Below are positions 11,073 to 21,576 of a stretch of 64,000 nucleotides of DNA, piece by piece (the first letter of the stretch is position 1; the number at the start of each line of letters is the position of its first letter). The DNA comes from Porites lobata (Eukaryota; Cnidaria; Anthozoa; Scleractinia; Poritidae): assembly GCA_942486035.1 (NCBI GenBank), contig CALNXK010000162.1, positions 565,001-629,000 on the forward strand, given 5' to 3'. The notes beneath the pieces were generated by a model. The model did no database searches and was not told the DNA's origin. It worked only from the letters and a program-made list of their open reading frames with translations. The translations under genes and the position numbers were made by a program.

Positions 11073-12411
11073 GAAATAAAAATCAAAACCATTGGACAGA
11101 TAAGGTCCAGAATCTGGGAAATGAAAGGAGGTAAATATACAAAGACCCCCGCCAAGATTAGGGTCGAAGGAATAATTCGTATACGAGATATCCGAGGAAA
11201 TGTTTTACCCAAATTTATAGAGCTTTGTATGGAGACGCCGGATGAGCTCCAACATGGCGGACGGAAACCAACAGAAACATCTCTTACCGAGTTTTGCTAC
11301 AAAAGCGTGAATTTACTCCTAGGGGAACTCATGAACATTAAAGTAATACTTTTTCTAATACTTGGACTGTTTAGATAGCAAAATTCCTCGAAAAAAGTCA
11401 CTTTTTTAACCTCAATGCTCTCTCGGCCGTCATGTAAATGCTGCGTCACGCGAAAGCTTAGAAGAACCCTTTTGAAGCGAAAATTTGTTCGAAAATTGGT
11501 TTTCAGCTGTTCTAATACACCCTAATACAAATCTACACTCTAATACAAATCTCAGTAGGATTGACAGTTTTGTAGTTTGAATTTTAGTGACGTCATGTGA
11601 AAACCAACAATTGTCTGCATGGCAGAAGAGGAGACCGGGCTTGTTACCCCGGAGATTGCAATACCGGAGTATGAACTTCACAGTACAAAATGGTGAAGAT
11701 TCATCACCAGGAATAACAATGTCAAAAGGGCGATTGCTTGTATTATGTTTGAAATAGGTGATTGTGATCTTAATAGAGTGGATTTTCCCACCGGATGCGA
11801 GGAATTGGATGTTATCGTACGGAATTACGGTAGTGTGACACGCGCTCCTGACCGCTAGTTCACCGATGCGAAAGAAAACATAGAAGGCTGTGAGAAACAT
11901 GGTTGAAAAAACGTATAGGCTGTGCTGCCGAAGAGTTGGTGTGCTGGAGAGAGCTTTCGAGGTCATGCAAGATAGGTTTAGATATCGGTAACTTGACATC
12001 ACACGATTTCTGACGACTTAGCGAGGTCAAAAGTTTTTGAATAAGGAAAGCCTTTGCGGGGTCATGCAAACCTATCATCTTGTGGACGTGACCAATGGCC
12101 GATAGATAAGAAAGAATGGTCGAAGGCTAAAGATTTATACCGTCCAGAAAAGAAATAAAAAACGCCAAAGACGCGGTGGTTAATGGTAAATGGAAGGCTT
12201 TTGTCTTGTAAAATTTCTCGTGAAATTCACGAAATAGTGTCCACGCTCTACGGTATGACTGACCCGAAGCTGACGCCAATACAGAGCTCAAGAGACTCTC
12301 TAAGTTAGCGACCAACTCTTCGGCAAAAGAATCTCGGGCACTATTGTTTGCAATTCGTCTGCTTGGGGTGAAAGTTCCTTGAACTGTTCTATCTGAAATC
12401 GTGAAAGACAA
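10840..12411 (-). pseudogene. Tyrosine recombinase of Ngaro-A, broken
   Basis: The enzyme family integrates the circular DNA copy of YR retrotransposons by site-specific recombination. The N-terminal SAM-like segment is at 12411-12127 (QSYRRAWTLFREFHEKFY). The first catalytic block is at about 11870 (FLTAFYVFFRIGEL, catalytic Arg). The C-terminal block is at about 10970-10840 (NHSFRIGAACLAADKGFSDA, then LGRWKSDAF and a terminal Tyr). At least two frameshifts separate the pieces, and a 575-bp insertion (11036-11611) splits the catalytic domain between the CHADN and NQFNTEL segments. It is non-functional. Confidence 0.85.
11036..11611. mobile_element. MITE-like insertion in Ngaro-A recombinase
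   Basis: The ends are imperfect inverted repeats: ctggttttcagtgtcacg on the left, and ttggttttcacatgacgtca as the complement of the right end. Removing the segment rejoins the recombinase reading (LLFCHADN followed by ITVNQFNTEL). No convincing target duplication or coding capacity is visible. Confidence 0.6.
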
Positions 12412-12427
12412 TCGGCCCGGGTATTAT

Positions 12428-12979
12428 TTAACCCGGGTATATATGTCGAGCACGAAAGATCATGTTGTAATTGAGAGCAGTTAGAACCAAGTCACGAATC
12501 AATATCATAACTAATTTGTGTTTGGATTTCTGTTGAATGACAATACTGACCAGCGCAGCGTTATCAGTAACAAACACGATACATCGGTTAGCCATCTGAG
12601 AACCCCAAATACGCACCGAGAGGGCAATAGCTATAGGAAATAGTTCCAGAAAGGTAATATTGAAGGATTGCCACGGATTCGTTAAAGAGCCGAAGAACCA
12701 GTGAGGGCCAAAGATAGCACCATAGCCCTTTGATCCGGCCGCATCGGTATACAATTCGAGAGGAGGAGATGTGTTCCACTTATCATCCAAGAAAAAGGAA
12801 CGGCCATTAAATTTCCTCAGAAATTTTAGCCATACCTCCATATCGTGTTTGATTTCTTTAGTGAGCCTAATGCGATGATGTGGACGTCTCCCCCAAATAG
12901 TGAGATCAATTAGGCGGTGAAGAAAAAGCACGCCAAGGGACGATTACAGAACAGGTAAAATTTAATTGGCCTATTAGGG
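12428..12979 (-). pseudogene. RT C-terminus and RNase H of Ngaro-A
   Basis: The frame starts inside the RT thumb/connection (QLNFTCSV at about 12970) and continues into an RNase H domain. Recognisable acidic positions are LYTDAAGSKGYGA, the Glu in FLELFPIAIAL, and FVTDNAAL. The order and wording match Ngaro-C closely (PPLNLYTDAAGSKGYGALLG). The catalytic RT core is missing because the element is cut at the junction with the TIR element beginning at 12985. One or more frame breaks lie near 12431 and 12920. Confidence 0.85.
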
Positions 12980-13262
12980 AGAGATATGCTACGCCAAAAG
13001 TGACAAAATATCAAAGATTCAACTTTATAATTCAAATCCACCAATTCACTATCAAGATCGATAAAATTGACATCAATTTGTTTTTTGAATGTGTCAAGAT
13101 TGTAGAATTTAATTTCAATTAGCTCGTGTTTCATGTCATGTATCAAGAGACACGTTTTCTAAATCAAGATGCACGTTTTTTTAAATCAAGAAGGGAGACG
13201 ACAATTTTTGATCAGTTTTGTTTCCGAGGGGGACTGAAACCGAAAAATCTGCCATGCTCCAT

Positions 13263-13360
13263 TAGCCTGTGTACAGCCGCCCCTCCCCTCACAAAAAATC
13301 GGAAAGGAGCGTCGCTCCTTTCCGATTTTTTTGAGGGGAGGGGCGGCTGTACACAGGCTA
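13263..13360. mobile_element. 98-bp palindromic MITE with 8-bp TSD
   Basis: This is an almost perfect hairpin beginning tagcctgtgtacagccgccc and ending with its complement; the centre is gagcgtcgctc. It is flanked on both sides by tgctccat (13255-13262 and 13361-13368), an 8-bp target duplication. An 8-bp duplication is typical of hAT and P superfamily mobilisation. Confidence 0.85.
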
Positions 13361-13366
13361 TGCTCC

Positions 13367-13768
13367 ATGGACTGCTCCATGAAGAATCTCGCCCATTCCT
13401 GCCCTGCCGCGTTAGACATGGAGGAGGAATCGAAGAACTTGTCAGAAGAATCCTTCGAGCAACACAAGGAGTTAACCCATCTCGAACACATCTCAAGCTT
13501 GTCAACACCTGACGAAGAACTGAGGCGGCGATTTAAGAACGAGATAGGCTCGATCAGAAAGAAAGCGGAACAGGCTCTTGTAGAAGCGCTGGTGAAATAT
13601 CACCACAGGCGCGCAGAACGATTTTAAACTAACAAGCTTCGTAAACTCGAACAGTATAAATCTCGCAGGAATACTGTAAGGAACAATATTGGAATACTAA
13701 GCAGACGTCTCACCAGAAAACGCAATCACCGGCTCGAAAGAAAACTGTCAACAAAGATGACAATGTAA
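13367..13768 (+). pseudogene. Charged coiled-coil-like ORF in TIR element
   Basis: This frame reads from MDCSMKNLAHS through a charged helical stretch (PDEELRRRFKNEIGSIRKKA, ALVKYHHRRAERF). It meets a TAA at 13625-13627 and continues in the same frame to 13766-13768 with more Lys/Arg-rich sequence (LSRRLTRKRNHRLERK). The in-frame stop means it is either a decayed gene or relies on readthrough; decay is more likely. No family was recognised. It begins directly after the MITE at 13263-13360, so its true 5' end was displaced by that insertion. Confidence 0.4.
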
Positions 13769-13769
13769 A

Positions 13770-14039
13770 TTGAAGACCAAGATTAGCGAAGTCGATGTGT
13801 GTGCGAATAAACAAAGTGAATCTTACTCTTGTCTCTTATCAGACTCCTTAGAAGTAAGGGGAAAGGGGAAAGCAAACCGCAGAGATAACAAAGCGGCCAA
13901 AAACCGCAAAAGAAAAGTGCGGAGAAAAATAAAAGACAAAAAGCGCTCTTTTAACGCCATTGAATCACGCAAACAGTATATACTCATGGGGGAAATGGCA
14001 CCTTATACAGAACCAACCATATCTCAGAAACATCTTTAA
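13770..14039 (+). pseudogene. Lys/Arg-rich ORF remnant in TIR element
   Basis: An 89-codon frame directly follows the previous one in another phase. It has a strongly basic block (KGKANRRDNKAAKNRKRKVR) resembling a nuclear-localisation or nucleic-acid-binding tail. It has no proper ATG and is best read as a frameshifted continuation of the upstream remnant. Three direct copies of cactcaaaga follow at about 14072-14105. Function unknown. Confidence 0.35.
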
Positions 14040-14470
14040 GGAACCTCTCCTCATTTCATATCGCAAAGGAAACTCAAAGACACTCAAAGACACTCAAAGA
14101 CACTCAAGTAAGAGCTAAACTATAAAGGTTTTAAGACCAATCTATTTGCGAACTGCAGGAGTCGTGCAGGTCCGTCAACACTTTTAAACCTTGAATTCCA
14201 ACCCGTATGCTCAGTTTCAGTCTCTCTCGGAAGCAAAACTGATCAAAAATTGTCGTCTCCCTTCTTGATTTAAAAAACGTGCATCCTTGATTTAGAAAAG
14301 TGTCTCTTGATACATGACATGAAACACGTGGGAATTGAAATTAAATTCTACAATCTTGACACATTCATAAAGCAAATTGATGTTAATTTTATCGATCTTG
14401 ATAGTAAATTGGTGGATTTGAATTATAAAGTTGCATCTTTGATATTTTGTCACTTTTGGCGTAGCATAGA

Positions 14471-16231
14471 GAGACGTCAAATTAAAGTTTTAATTCTTTC
14501 CAAAAATGCTTTTATAAATGCGCTAAGATGGTATCTATAGAGCAAGAAAGTCTATCTTCCTTTGATTTCAAGAAAAGTCTCTTACAAAAAATGTTTCAAA
14601 TTTCAACTGCTTTCTTTCAGGATTTAGATCATTTGAACGTTTGGTTACTAATTTAGAGGCCTGGTTACTTCGTAAGGCCAGGCTCCCACACATTTAAAAC
14701 CGTTTAGAGCTTGTTGTTGTTGCATCATGTCTTGCAAAATAAACAGGAGTATAGAAATTAAACATGAAACATAATAAGGTATAAAGCTATGATTTTCAGA
14801 GTGACGCTCAAAAGCATAACGCTCAAATTTTCGAGTCAAATACGTCCAACCCCACGCAGTTGGCGCTCTTCCTTAAATTCGACAACATGAATCAACTTAG
14901 TTCTAGTCAGCCAATCAAAATTCAATACATTCATAGGCCTTAGAATAACTAAAAGACCTGAGTGTAAAACCGGTTGAACTACCTAAAAATAGCACATGAC
15001 CTTAATGGTTTTTTTTTTGGCAAAGTTATGAGATGCCGCAAAAGAAAAGAAGGCGAGATCTGTCCTTATTATATTACTTTGTGATAGAGAGGAATATAAG
15101 AATCCAAACAACACAGCTGAAAGCAATCATAACGGTGAGGATTATGGCTCCCCACCTGCAAACCATAAAGATGACACAGATAGCGGCGCATCCTTTGCTT
15201 CTTCAACAACTACCTTTGAAGATTCTGCCACATCCACTACAAAAGAAGTTTGCTAAAGTTTTACTCGAAAATTATGGTACGGTGAAATTGAAAAGACAAA
15301 AAGTATGGCTAAGTGCCAGAGTCAATTTGGAAATGAGTTACTTTCCAACTCTACAAAGGTAGTGAGACCTGGGGCCCGTTTTTCGAAAGTCCCCCTAAGA
15401 TTGCGGTGCCGGGTTTACCTAAAACCTGGGGTTCGAAAAAAAAAAAAAACACGCCGAGTGCCAAATGACTATGAAGTTTTAGTGATTTGGGTTAGGAGAC
15501 TGAGTTAATCTAGTTTCAGTTCAGTTTGCACCAGTTTCCTGACCCTTATCAGTAAACTTCAGAGTCATTCGGCTTGGGTTTCTTCCGGATTCCGGGTTTA
15601 GTTCTTTAGGCAAACCTTATGGGGGCTCGGTAAGTCCCCCTGTATTTGACCACGATATACCCCCTTAAGGTCCACAATGTCAGGCTCCGGCAACATTCAG
15701 TCACGAGAGTGGTCGATAATCACGTGGCAAATAGCTTCAGATATGGGCTGCCATGGCTTCGTTCGTAAAACAAACAAGCAAAATAACATCGACATCCGCA
15801 GCAACAGCAAGAAAAGGGCTATTCCCATGAAAAGAGTTCATTCCATCTCCACAAAGTCATCCCTGTATCATAAAAATAGCCCCGCTCCCTCACCCACAAA
15901 AACAAACAAACAAAACTTGAGTTGTTGCTTACTTTATTGGAATTTTTACTCTTAGAATTTTCTTTTTATCGAACCCCAAGGGCCTACCTTATTAAAACTG
16001 CAGTTAGTTCGAGTCATTTTAAAGAAAGTTCTATGACTTCAGGCCTGTCATGCAGTGAGAGTAGAATTTATTTATTTATATGTACTTGTTTATTATTTTT
16101 ACATGTGCCGAACTATATTGATCAACCGATTTCAACTCTGGAAGAGACTTGAAAGTAAGGACTGCCTTTAAAAATAAGTATGCCAAAATTGTAAGTTACC
16201 GCCTTGTATAAGTGACACCCTATCCTAAAAA
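14471..16231. repeat. Duplicated block D1, left part
   Basis: This is colinear with 43905-46917 of D2 once the foldback element at 44169-45415 is removed from D2. It contains cctggggcccgtttttcgaa near 15370, a motif also present in D2 at 46050. It carries no supported gene. The homology breaks at 16231 and resumes at 30773, which delimits the Ngaro-B insertion. Confidence 0.9.
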
Positions 16232-16302
16232 GTATTCTATTCACATACATTCATATTCATGCTCAGTTCTAATAAGGTATGGGAAAAAAAGATTGATCAG
16301 CG
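16232..16302 (-). repeat. Ngaro-B repeat B2
   Basis: A 71-bp direct copy of B1 (16559-16628) with one extra A and one substitution. It runs from gtattctattcacatac to gattgatcagcg. It forms the 3' outer end of the element, directly against D1 sequence. Confidence 0.9.
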
Positions 16303-16304
16303 GA

Positions 16305-16333
16305 CTAAGCCAAGCTGGGACAGCTTGGCTTAG
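16305..16333. repeat. 13-bp-stem hairpin between B2 and A2
   Basis: ctaagccaagctg and its exact complement are separated by three bases (gga). The hairpin lies in the 88-bp spacer between A2 and B2 of Ngaro-B and could form on the RNA or on single-stranded cDNA. Confidence 0.7.
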
Positions 16334-16390
16334 GAAGAGTTCAAGATACGACTCACGCGATTTTGGGGCGGGACTGGGTGGGCCGTCCAC

Positions 16391-16560
16391 CTCTTGGCGG
16401 CTCCGCTGAAAAACTGAGCAAGAATGGTTTATTTTCGCGCCAAACCAGAATTTATTATCGGTAATTACGTAATCGCACGTGAGACCGCTAGACTAACCAT
16501 GAAAGAACCCATTATTGAATTATTTTAACCTCGCATATCATTATGAGTGTTGTGAATAGT
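16391..16560 (-). repeat. Ngaro-B repeat A2
   Basis: A 170-bp copy of A1 (30603-30772) of equal length with only a few substitutions. It shares the gt dinucleotide at 16559-16560 with B1, which marks the circle junction. Confidence 0.92.
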
Positions 16561-16628
16561 ATTCTATTCACATACTTTCATATTCATGCTCAGTTCTAAT
16601 AAGGTATGGGAAAAAAGATTGATCAGCG
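16559..16628 (-). repeat. Ngaro-B repeat B1
   Basis: Internal copy of B2, abutting A2. Downstream of the recombinase ORF on the minus strand, about 260 bp of 3' untranslated sequence separates the ORF end from this repeat. Confidence 0.9.
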
Positions 16629-16888
16629 CCCAACAGCCCTCACTGTTCCTTAAATAGTCTTAGATAATTGCACTCCGACTCTCAAATCCTCTTACAACTT
16701 CCCAATCCTCAATTCTCCAACCTCTGTCATAACTTTAATCCCCAAGTACTGTAAGACACAGCTATACGTTTACAATTATAATCAAACTAAACTAGTATGA
16801 GTTTCCATAACAACATCTCTTCATTAAAGAAACAATAGTACAAAGGTTATAATCCATTCCAAAAACACCCTAGCCAAACAAAGTATCC

Positions 16889-18215
16889 TCATTCTGCTGG
16901 GCGTTTCCTCTGCTCAGCAGCTGGAAAAGCACACACAAAACGTTTCAGCTGATTCACATCCTGCCATGGAGCCACCACATTCTCAGCAGAAGGCGTAGCA
17001 AGTCGTCCCGACGGGCCATCATGTTTCAGCACCTTGGCCAGCTGAAGGTAATGTAAGGCGGTATGCCTCCTAGCCCAACCCACGTGTTCCATAATCTCAG
17101 ACAGATCCGCTCCTGTGAGGGCCAACGTTATCGCACAACCCGAACGAAAGCCATGCAATGTCTCACCATCATCAGCTTTCATCTGCTTGAGATACACTTT
17201 AAGACGCGCATCTGCTGCTGAAGAACTAAATGGGGAATCTTGGACACCATTATTAGAAGTTGTCGGACGAAACAAATATCCCTTTGTTAAATCAACGCCT
17301 AACTCCCTTGCCACTTCGACATATTGCTCAACGCCCTTCACAGGACAGATGACCGACTGGGGATTTCTGCGAACACCAAAGACATTACTGTCACCATCCC
17401 GCAAAGTCTTACCCCAGATATGATTAAATAAGAACCCATCATCATTTGGAAAACGAAGGATCTCCGGAACTTTTACCTGACCAAGATCTCCTGGGCGGTC
17501 CCCACTAAAGAACGCCAACTTAAAATAAGCTTGGTCACGTGCGATAATGAAACGGTCAAGTTTCGACTTTGATCTCGCTAGCTCGCCTTCAAGATGCTTC
17601 GATAACTGAGTCAATTTGTCCACAAAGAATGGCGTGGCTTGTTTTGGAGTAACACGGGCCTGTAACTGCTCTGCTGTGACAAGACGAAGGTAATCTTTAA
17701 CCAATTTATCAGAGGCTGGGTTACCAAGACCTAGCCGCTTGTCCCACTCTCCGTCCCGACCAATGGAATGGAAAATCTATGTAAGAGTCCACAGTCTTGT
17801 ACGACAATCTCAAGAGGCAGCCACATGACTGTTTACCACGCTGACCCAAAAATTCACACGTATTGAGGTTTACCTGTGTTTTGCCACGCTTGTCTTTAAA
17901 GATCAGGAAACGACACAAGTCCCTAGGCGTCACTGTCGCGAGAGTAACAAAACCCGGCAAAGCACCAAGAAAAGCCTCAAGTTCCCTCTGAAGAGACTCC
18001 TTCTGCTTTTTATAACTGGTTGCCTGATCGTAGTGAAGTAACTGCTGCAACCGCACTTCAATTCCATCAAGGTCAACGATAACATCAGAGTGTTCCTTGA
18101 CAAGCGTTGTCATAACCTTTCTCTTGTAGCCACAACGTTGACAAAAACGGAAGTCAAAATCATTAGCGTGTCCACAGGTTGAGCATTTAACTGACTGGGC
18201 AAACAGCTTTGCCAT
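16889..18215 (-). pseudogene. Tyrosine recombinase with N-terminal zinc ribbon (Ngaro-B)
   Basis: The two frames (18215-17721, 164 codons; 17704-16889, 271 codons) are one recombinase broken by a small frameshift/deletion near 17720-17770. Residues 11-32 carry a CX2C-X11-CX2C zinc ribbon (CSTCGHANDFDFRFCQRCGY). The catalytic half shows FFSGDRPGDLGQVK (first Arg), HGFRSGCAI (His-X-X-Arg) and HVGWARRHTALHYLQL (Trp/His position and candidate Tyr). The family inserts circular cDNA. The zinc ribbon is absent from the Ngaro-C recombinase, so the two belong to separate lineages. The frame break makes this copy inactive unless frameshifting occurs. Confidence 0.85.
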
Positions 18216-18306
18216 GACTGGAAGCTCCTACAAACCAGAAAAGAAGAACCCTATCATACAACACAAACCAGTAGCACAACAGATCAAACTGTATGCCAAG
18301 ACACAC

Positions 18307-20553
18307 CTAAAAACACACTGTAAAAACCCAGAGATCTCCAGGAATGCCCTTGTGAGGCAGCCACCCCTTTTTGGACGGGACCAAGAGAGCGTTGCCATCG
18401 CCACGAACAGCCAGACATCTACTCTTTACAGCTTTATTCATAAGGAGAGGCCACCAGTACTTCTTGGGAAACACGTCCAGCACCACTACTGTGCACGACT
18501 GTTTAAAACTCTGCAGAAATTTTAAGACAGGTCCCGTTAAAGCCATGGGAGGAAAAACATACGGTCTGGCCATAAGCGCTCCGAGGGAAGCAAGGTCCTG
18601 TGTGAAGAGATTTACACCAGACGATCCGGGAGAGGGAATCGGCGTAAAATGAGGGGGAGAATACCCGTGCGCATCCGTCATACTATTCGAATCCAAGGCC
18701 ATAAGGTCGCAAGTATGGCCTTCCCTACCACCAACCTCCTTCTGAACAATCTGCCACAAGCCATCCGACAATTTACTATCTGAGTGGGACAAGCGCCTTG
18801 ATGGAGCATCAGCAGGATTCTGACCAGTCGGAATGTAAGACATGTGCAGAGATAAGCTAAGCTTCGACGTTGTGAAGAAAAACGGTTTCAATGCCATATT
18901 AAGCTCCAAGCTTCTACCACCCTGGTTGTTCCAAGCCTCGACAACGGCCTTATTGTCAACAAAAGCGTCAACTCTAGCATTGAACAGTTTGTCTTTAAAA
19001 GCCATTAACGCCATGTCGACCGCAGTAGCTTCCTTCGCGGCGATCCCCCATTTGCACTGCTCTTCAGTCCAATAATCTGATATTTCCTCACGATGAGGGG
19101 CTAACAAAATAGCACCCCAGCCTGTTGCGGAAGCATCAGTTGCAACAGACACACGAATATGACGCTCATCCCGCCATGTTACCGGATCATCCCAACCTTC
19201 CAAAAACAGCCAATGGGAGATCTCCTCACGCAGATCCCCCCTGATGGGTATTAGCCTGTGGGGAGTACGTTGGCCACCGGCAATAGCTGCATTCACCTGC
19301 TTCGTAATCAACTGGGCTGCAGGTACTGCTAGACTAAAAGAGACACATTTCCCAACCAGGCGTTGCAAGGTTTTCACCGTAACCTTAGAGGCATGGAGTA
19401 TTTCACGGACAAGTTGTAAAAATTTCTCCTTCTTTTCCGGCTTTAAGCAGAACACCTCCCTAGGAGAATCCGCTAAAAAACCAAGGTAGGGAACCACTTT
19501 ACTTGGGAACAATATTGACTTTTGCAAACCAAGGAAATAGCCCAATCTGACAAGATGGTAAGCAACAAGAAATATAGCCGACCTAGCCGCCGCAAGATGA
19601 CGATCATCAACAGTGTTAATAGTAGCGTATTCCCCGTTATCGAGTGCCACCTGCAGTTCGCCATTGTGTCGATCATCGATGTAGAGCAAACAAGGGATTC
19701 CTGTAGCTCTAAGGAAATTACTAGCTAACACGCCAGTAGTATGATATACAAACGGGGAGATCTTCCACCCAAAAGGAAGGGTATTATACGTGAAATACCA
19801 CCCTCTCCATTGGATCCCAAAATACGTGCGGCTGTCTTCAGAAAGAAGAATATGGTCATAGCCAGACTTATCGTCTAGGACCGTTTGGTAGGTATCCTTG
19901 CCCACGTAACGCGGTAAATCTAACAGCCTGTCTAAAGAGAAAGGCATATCACGCATCCATAAATTAAGATAGCGCGTATCGTGACATAACCTTGGCTTTG
20001 TTGGCTCAACTGTAAGGGGAAGAACAATAAATGGAGGGTCAACCACACCCACTCTCCCCAACAGCGAAATAGCTCCAGATCTCAAGCGCGCAACTAACGT
20101 TTCCTCCACAAATGACACAAAGGGCTTGCAAGAGACATTGTTCTTAAACACCTTCATCGGAGGCTCGTCTGAATCGAACAATTCTCCTTTAAAACTTCCT
20201 TTAAAATGCTTGAAAAACGGCTTAATCGAGACCTTGTCCCTTATCCACCCAAGAATCTGTGCCTGTTGGGGTGACGAGCTATCTCGCGCAATGTACTGCC
20301 AATACTCGAAATGGTTATGCAATTCTCCAGCTCGAAAACAATTTGGGTCACGGAACAATAACTCCGAAATATCACCAATTAACTCTCCCCTCTGTATTCT
20401 CTGTAATCTAACACGGTCACAGGCTGTCACTTCTTCACTGACCTCGACGGGGTTACCGAAGCAATCGACCCAGGACATTGGAAGCTCAATTTCTTTGCCT
20501 TGTAACTCCTGAAGTCGAAGATCAAAGGAGTCAGATTTTTCCCAACACCACAT
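18307..20553 (-). CDS. Reverse transcriptase-RNase H (Ngaro-B)
   Basis: This is an uninterrupted 748-codon frame. After about 150 residues of N-terminal sequence comes the RT: PLTVEPTKPRLCHDTRYLN, motif A TVLDDKSGYDHILL, the FNTLPFGWKISP-type motif B region, and motif C CLLYIDDRHN with the catalytic Asp pair. RNase H follows with VSVATDASATGWGAI, EATAVDMAL, FVDNKAVVEAW and GQNPADAPSRR supplying the acidic residues. It copies element RNA and removes the template strand. The C-terminal 120 residues are unassigned. The start is uncertain because the frame opens upstream without a clear alternative Met. The YIDD motif contrasts with LDDF in Ngaro-C. Confidence 0.9.
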   Translation of the reverse strand: MWCWEKSDSFDLRLQELQGKEIELPMSWVDCFGNPVEVSEEVTACDRVRLQRIQRGELIGDISELLFRDPNCFRAGELHNHFEYWQYIARDSSSPQQAQILGWIRDKVSIKPFFKHFKGSFKGELFDSDEPPMKVFKNNVSCKPFVSFVEETLVARLRSGAISLLGRVGVVDPPFIVLPLTVEPTKPRLCHDTRYLNLWMRDMPFSLDRLLDLPRYVGKDTYQTVLDDKSGYDHILLSEDSRTYFGIQWRGWYFTYNTLPFGWKISPFVYHTTGVLASNFLRATGIPCLLYIDDRHNGELQVALDNGEYATINTVDDRHLAAARSAIFLVAYHLVRLGYFLGLQKSILFPSKVVPYLGFLADSPREVFCLKPEKKEKFLQLVREILHASKVTVKTLQRLVGKCVSFSLAVPAAQLITKQVNAAIAGGQRTPHRLIPIRGDLREEISHWLFLEGWDDPVTWRDERHIRVSVATDASATGWGAILLAPHREEISDYWTEEQCKWGIAAKEATAVDMALMAFKDKLFNARVDAFVDNKAVVEAWNNQGGRSLELNMALKPFFFTTSKLSLSLHMSYIPTGQNPADAPSRRLSHSDSKLSDGLWQIVQKEVGGREGHTCDLMALDSNSMTDAHGYSPPHFTPIPSPGSSGVNLFTQDLASLGALMARPYVFPPMALTGPVLKFLQSFKQSCTVVVLDVFPKKYWWPLLMNKAVKSRCLAVRGDGNALLVPSKKGWLPHKGIPGDLWVFTVCF

Positions 20554-20889
20554 GTTTCCCTAGGAAAAAGGGGTAGTGAAGACACCTTTAAACACTTAAT
20601 CGCCGAAAAATCTAAGACCATATTAAAATCATCCCCTTCAAAGTCAGCAGAGAAATAACAGCTAAGACCAGCGAGGCTGGAGGGCCCTTGTCTCAAGGAT
20701 ACCCCTTTTTCAAAGTCGTTATAACTATGTTGACAAAATAGACAGAGTAAAATATGCACTAGATTGATTCAAGACACACAAAAGTTTGTTTATTATCGCA
20801 AAGAATTAAGCAATATTACAACACACAGCCTTGTCCAGGCGGCCTTCAACCTATAACACCGGTGCGATCTAACGAGATCTAAACACAAG

Positions 20890-21390
20890 CTACTTGTCTG
20901 ATTTGGGATCCGTTTTCCTCTGCTTGGACTTCAAATCAGGACAATCAGCTTTGATATGACCTCGCCTATGACAAAAATAACATCGCAAAGAAAATAGACG
21001 AAACGGACGTGCCACACCAGCACCCCTGTTGTCGTTCGCTTGAGGCTTCTTGCGATTTGACTTCTTTTCTACTTTAGAAACGATATCCAGGACCCTCCCG
21101 TGGTCCTTGTCTCCTAATAGGCGCATAACAAGGTCCTTGAAGTGGTCCTTCGACAACTCCACCTTTTCCGTCGCCGACTGATGAACGAGCCGATAGTAGT
21201 TCTTCCTGTCATGATTACGGTCAGCGGCCTTGTTATGCAGAGTCTCCAACATCTCAAGCACCTCACACTTGTTAAACTCTGTCAACGGGCGGGAAGCATA
21301 AGCCAAGATCTGTTCCACGAGCTTCTCAGGCGACGCGTTGGTTACTGCCTCCACTGACTGCTTTAACTGTCTCACCTCCTCACGCAATCT
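20890..21390 (-). CDS. Gag, exon 2, with CCHC zinc knuckle (Ngaro-B)
   Basis: The frame is open from 21444, but I place the exon start at 21390, just after a strong acceptor (tctctttgttcctttgcag). The protein begins RLREEVRQLKQSVEAVTNA (heptad-like). It has a helical middle and ends in a zinc knuckle CYFCHRRGHIKADC followed by a Lys-rich tail. CCHC knuckles bind the packaged RNA in retroelement Gag proteins. The reading phase at the acceptor (0) matches the donor of the putative exon 1 at 30382-30633. Alternatively translation could start at 21444 without splicing. Confidence 0.75.
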   Translation of the reverse strand, partial: RLREEVRQLKQSVEAVTNASPEKLVEQILAYASRPLTEFNKCEVLEMLETLHNKAADRNHDRKNYYRLVHQSATEKVELSKDHFKDLVMRLLGDKDHGRVLDIVSKVEKKSNRKKPQANDNRGAGVARPFRLFSLRCYFCHRRGHIKADCPDLKSKQRKTDPKSDK

Positions 21391-21576
21391 CTGCAAAGGA
21401 ACAAAGAGACTCTTAATCACCGCCCACCTCAATGTGCGAAGCACTTAGTGTTATGCATAAAAACCTCATTACAGGCCTCGTGAAAAAACAAAAGCATCAC
21501 GTAACTTCTCGCGTTACCATGAATAAACATCCTTCGGCAGGCACAGCCAAAGGAGAAAATACAAGTAAGACAACCT

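Larger units (their letters stand above)
9614..12979 (-). mobile_element. Ngaro-A: 5'-truncated Ngaro-like YR retrotransposon
   Basis: On the minus strand the order is end of RT, RNase H (12979-12428), tyrosine recombinase (12411-10840), a 3' region, then direct repeat B1, a putative A2, and B2. The 5' part (A1, gag, RT core) is missing. The reading frame of the RT thumb runs to about 12979, where the neighbouring TIR element abuts it. The recombinase is 45-60% similar by eye to that of Ngaro-C. All frames are broken, so it is dead. Its insertion in spacer beta is absent from spacer gamma. Confidence 0.8.
12985..14468. mobile_element. DNA transposon-like element with 256-bp TIRs
   Basis: The arms 12985-13240 and 14213-14468 are near-perfect inverted copies (outer end tatgctacgccaaaagtgac, inner end gactgaaac). 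The interior carries plus-strand basic ORF remnants and a nested MITE at 13263-13360. The element separates truncated Ngaro-A from block D1. I cannot name its superfamily and no transposase catalytic motif is visible. The target duplication is unclear. Confidence 0.75.

Noticed and set aside
13126..13512. Longest ORF across the palindromic MITE
   Set aside because: The frame is created by the insertion of the 98-bp palindrome and TIR sequence; the translation is not protein-like.
15033..15362. Plus-strand ORF conserved with 45709-46158 in D2
   Set aside because: It is conserved only because the whole block is duplicated. In the most protein-like frame (about 15113-15241) the differences between copies are mostly amino-acid changing, so there is no sign of coding constraint.
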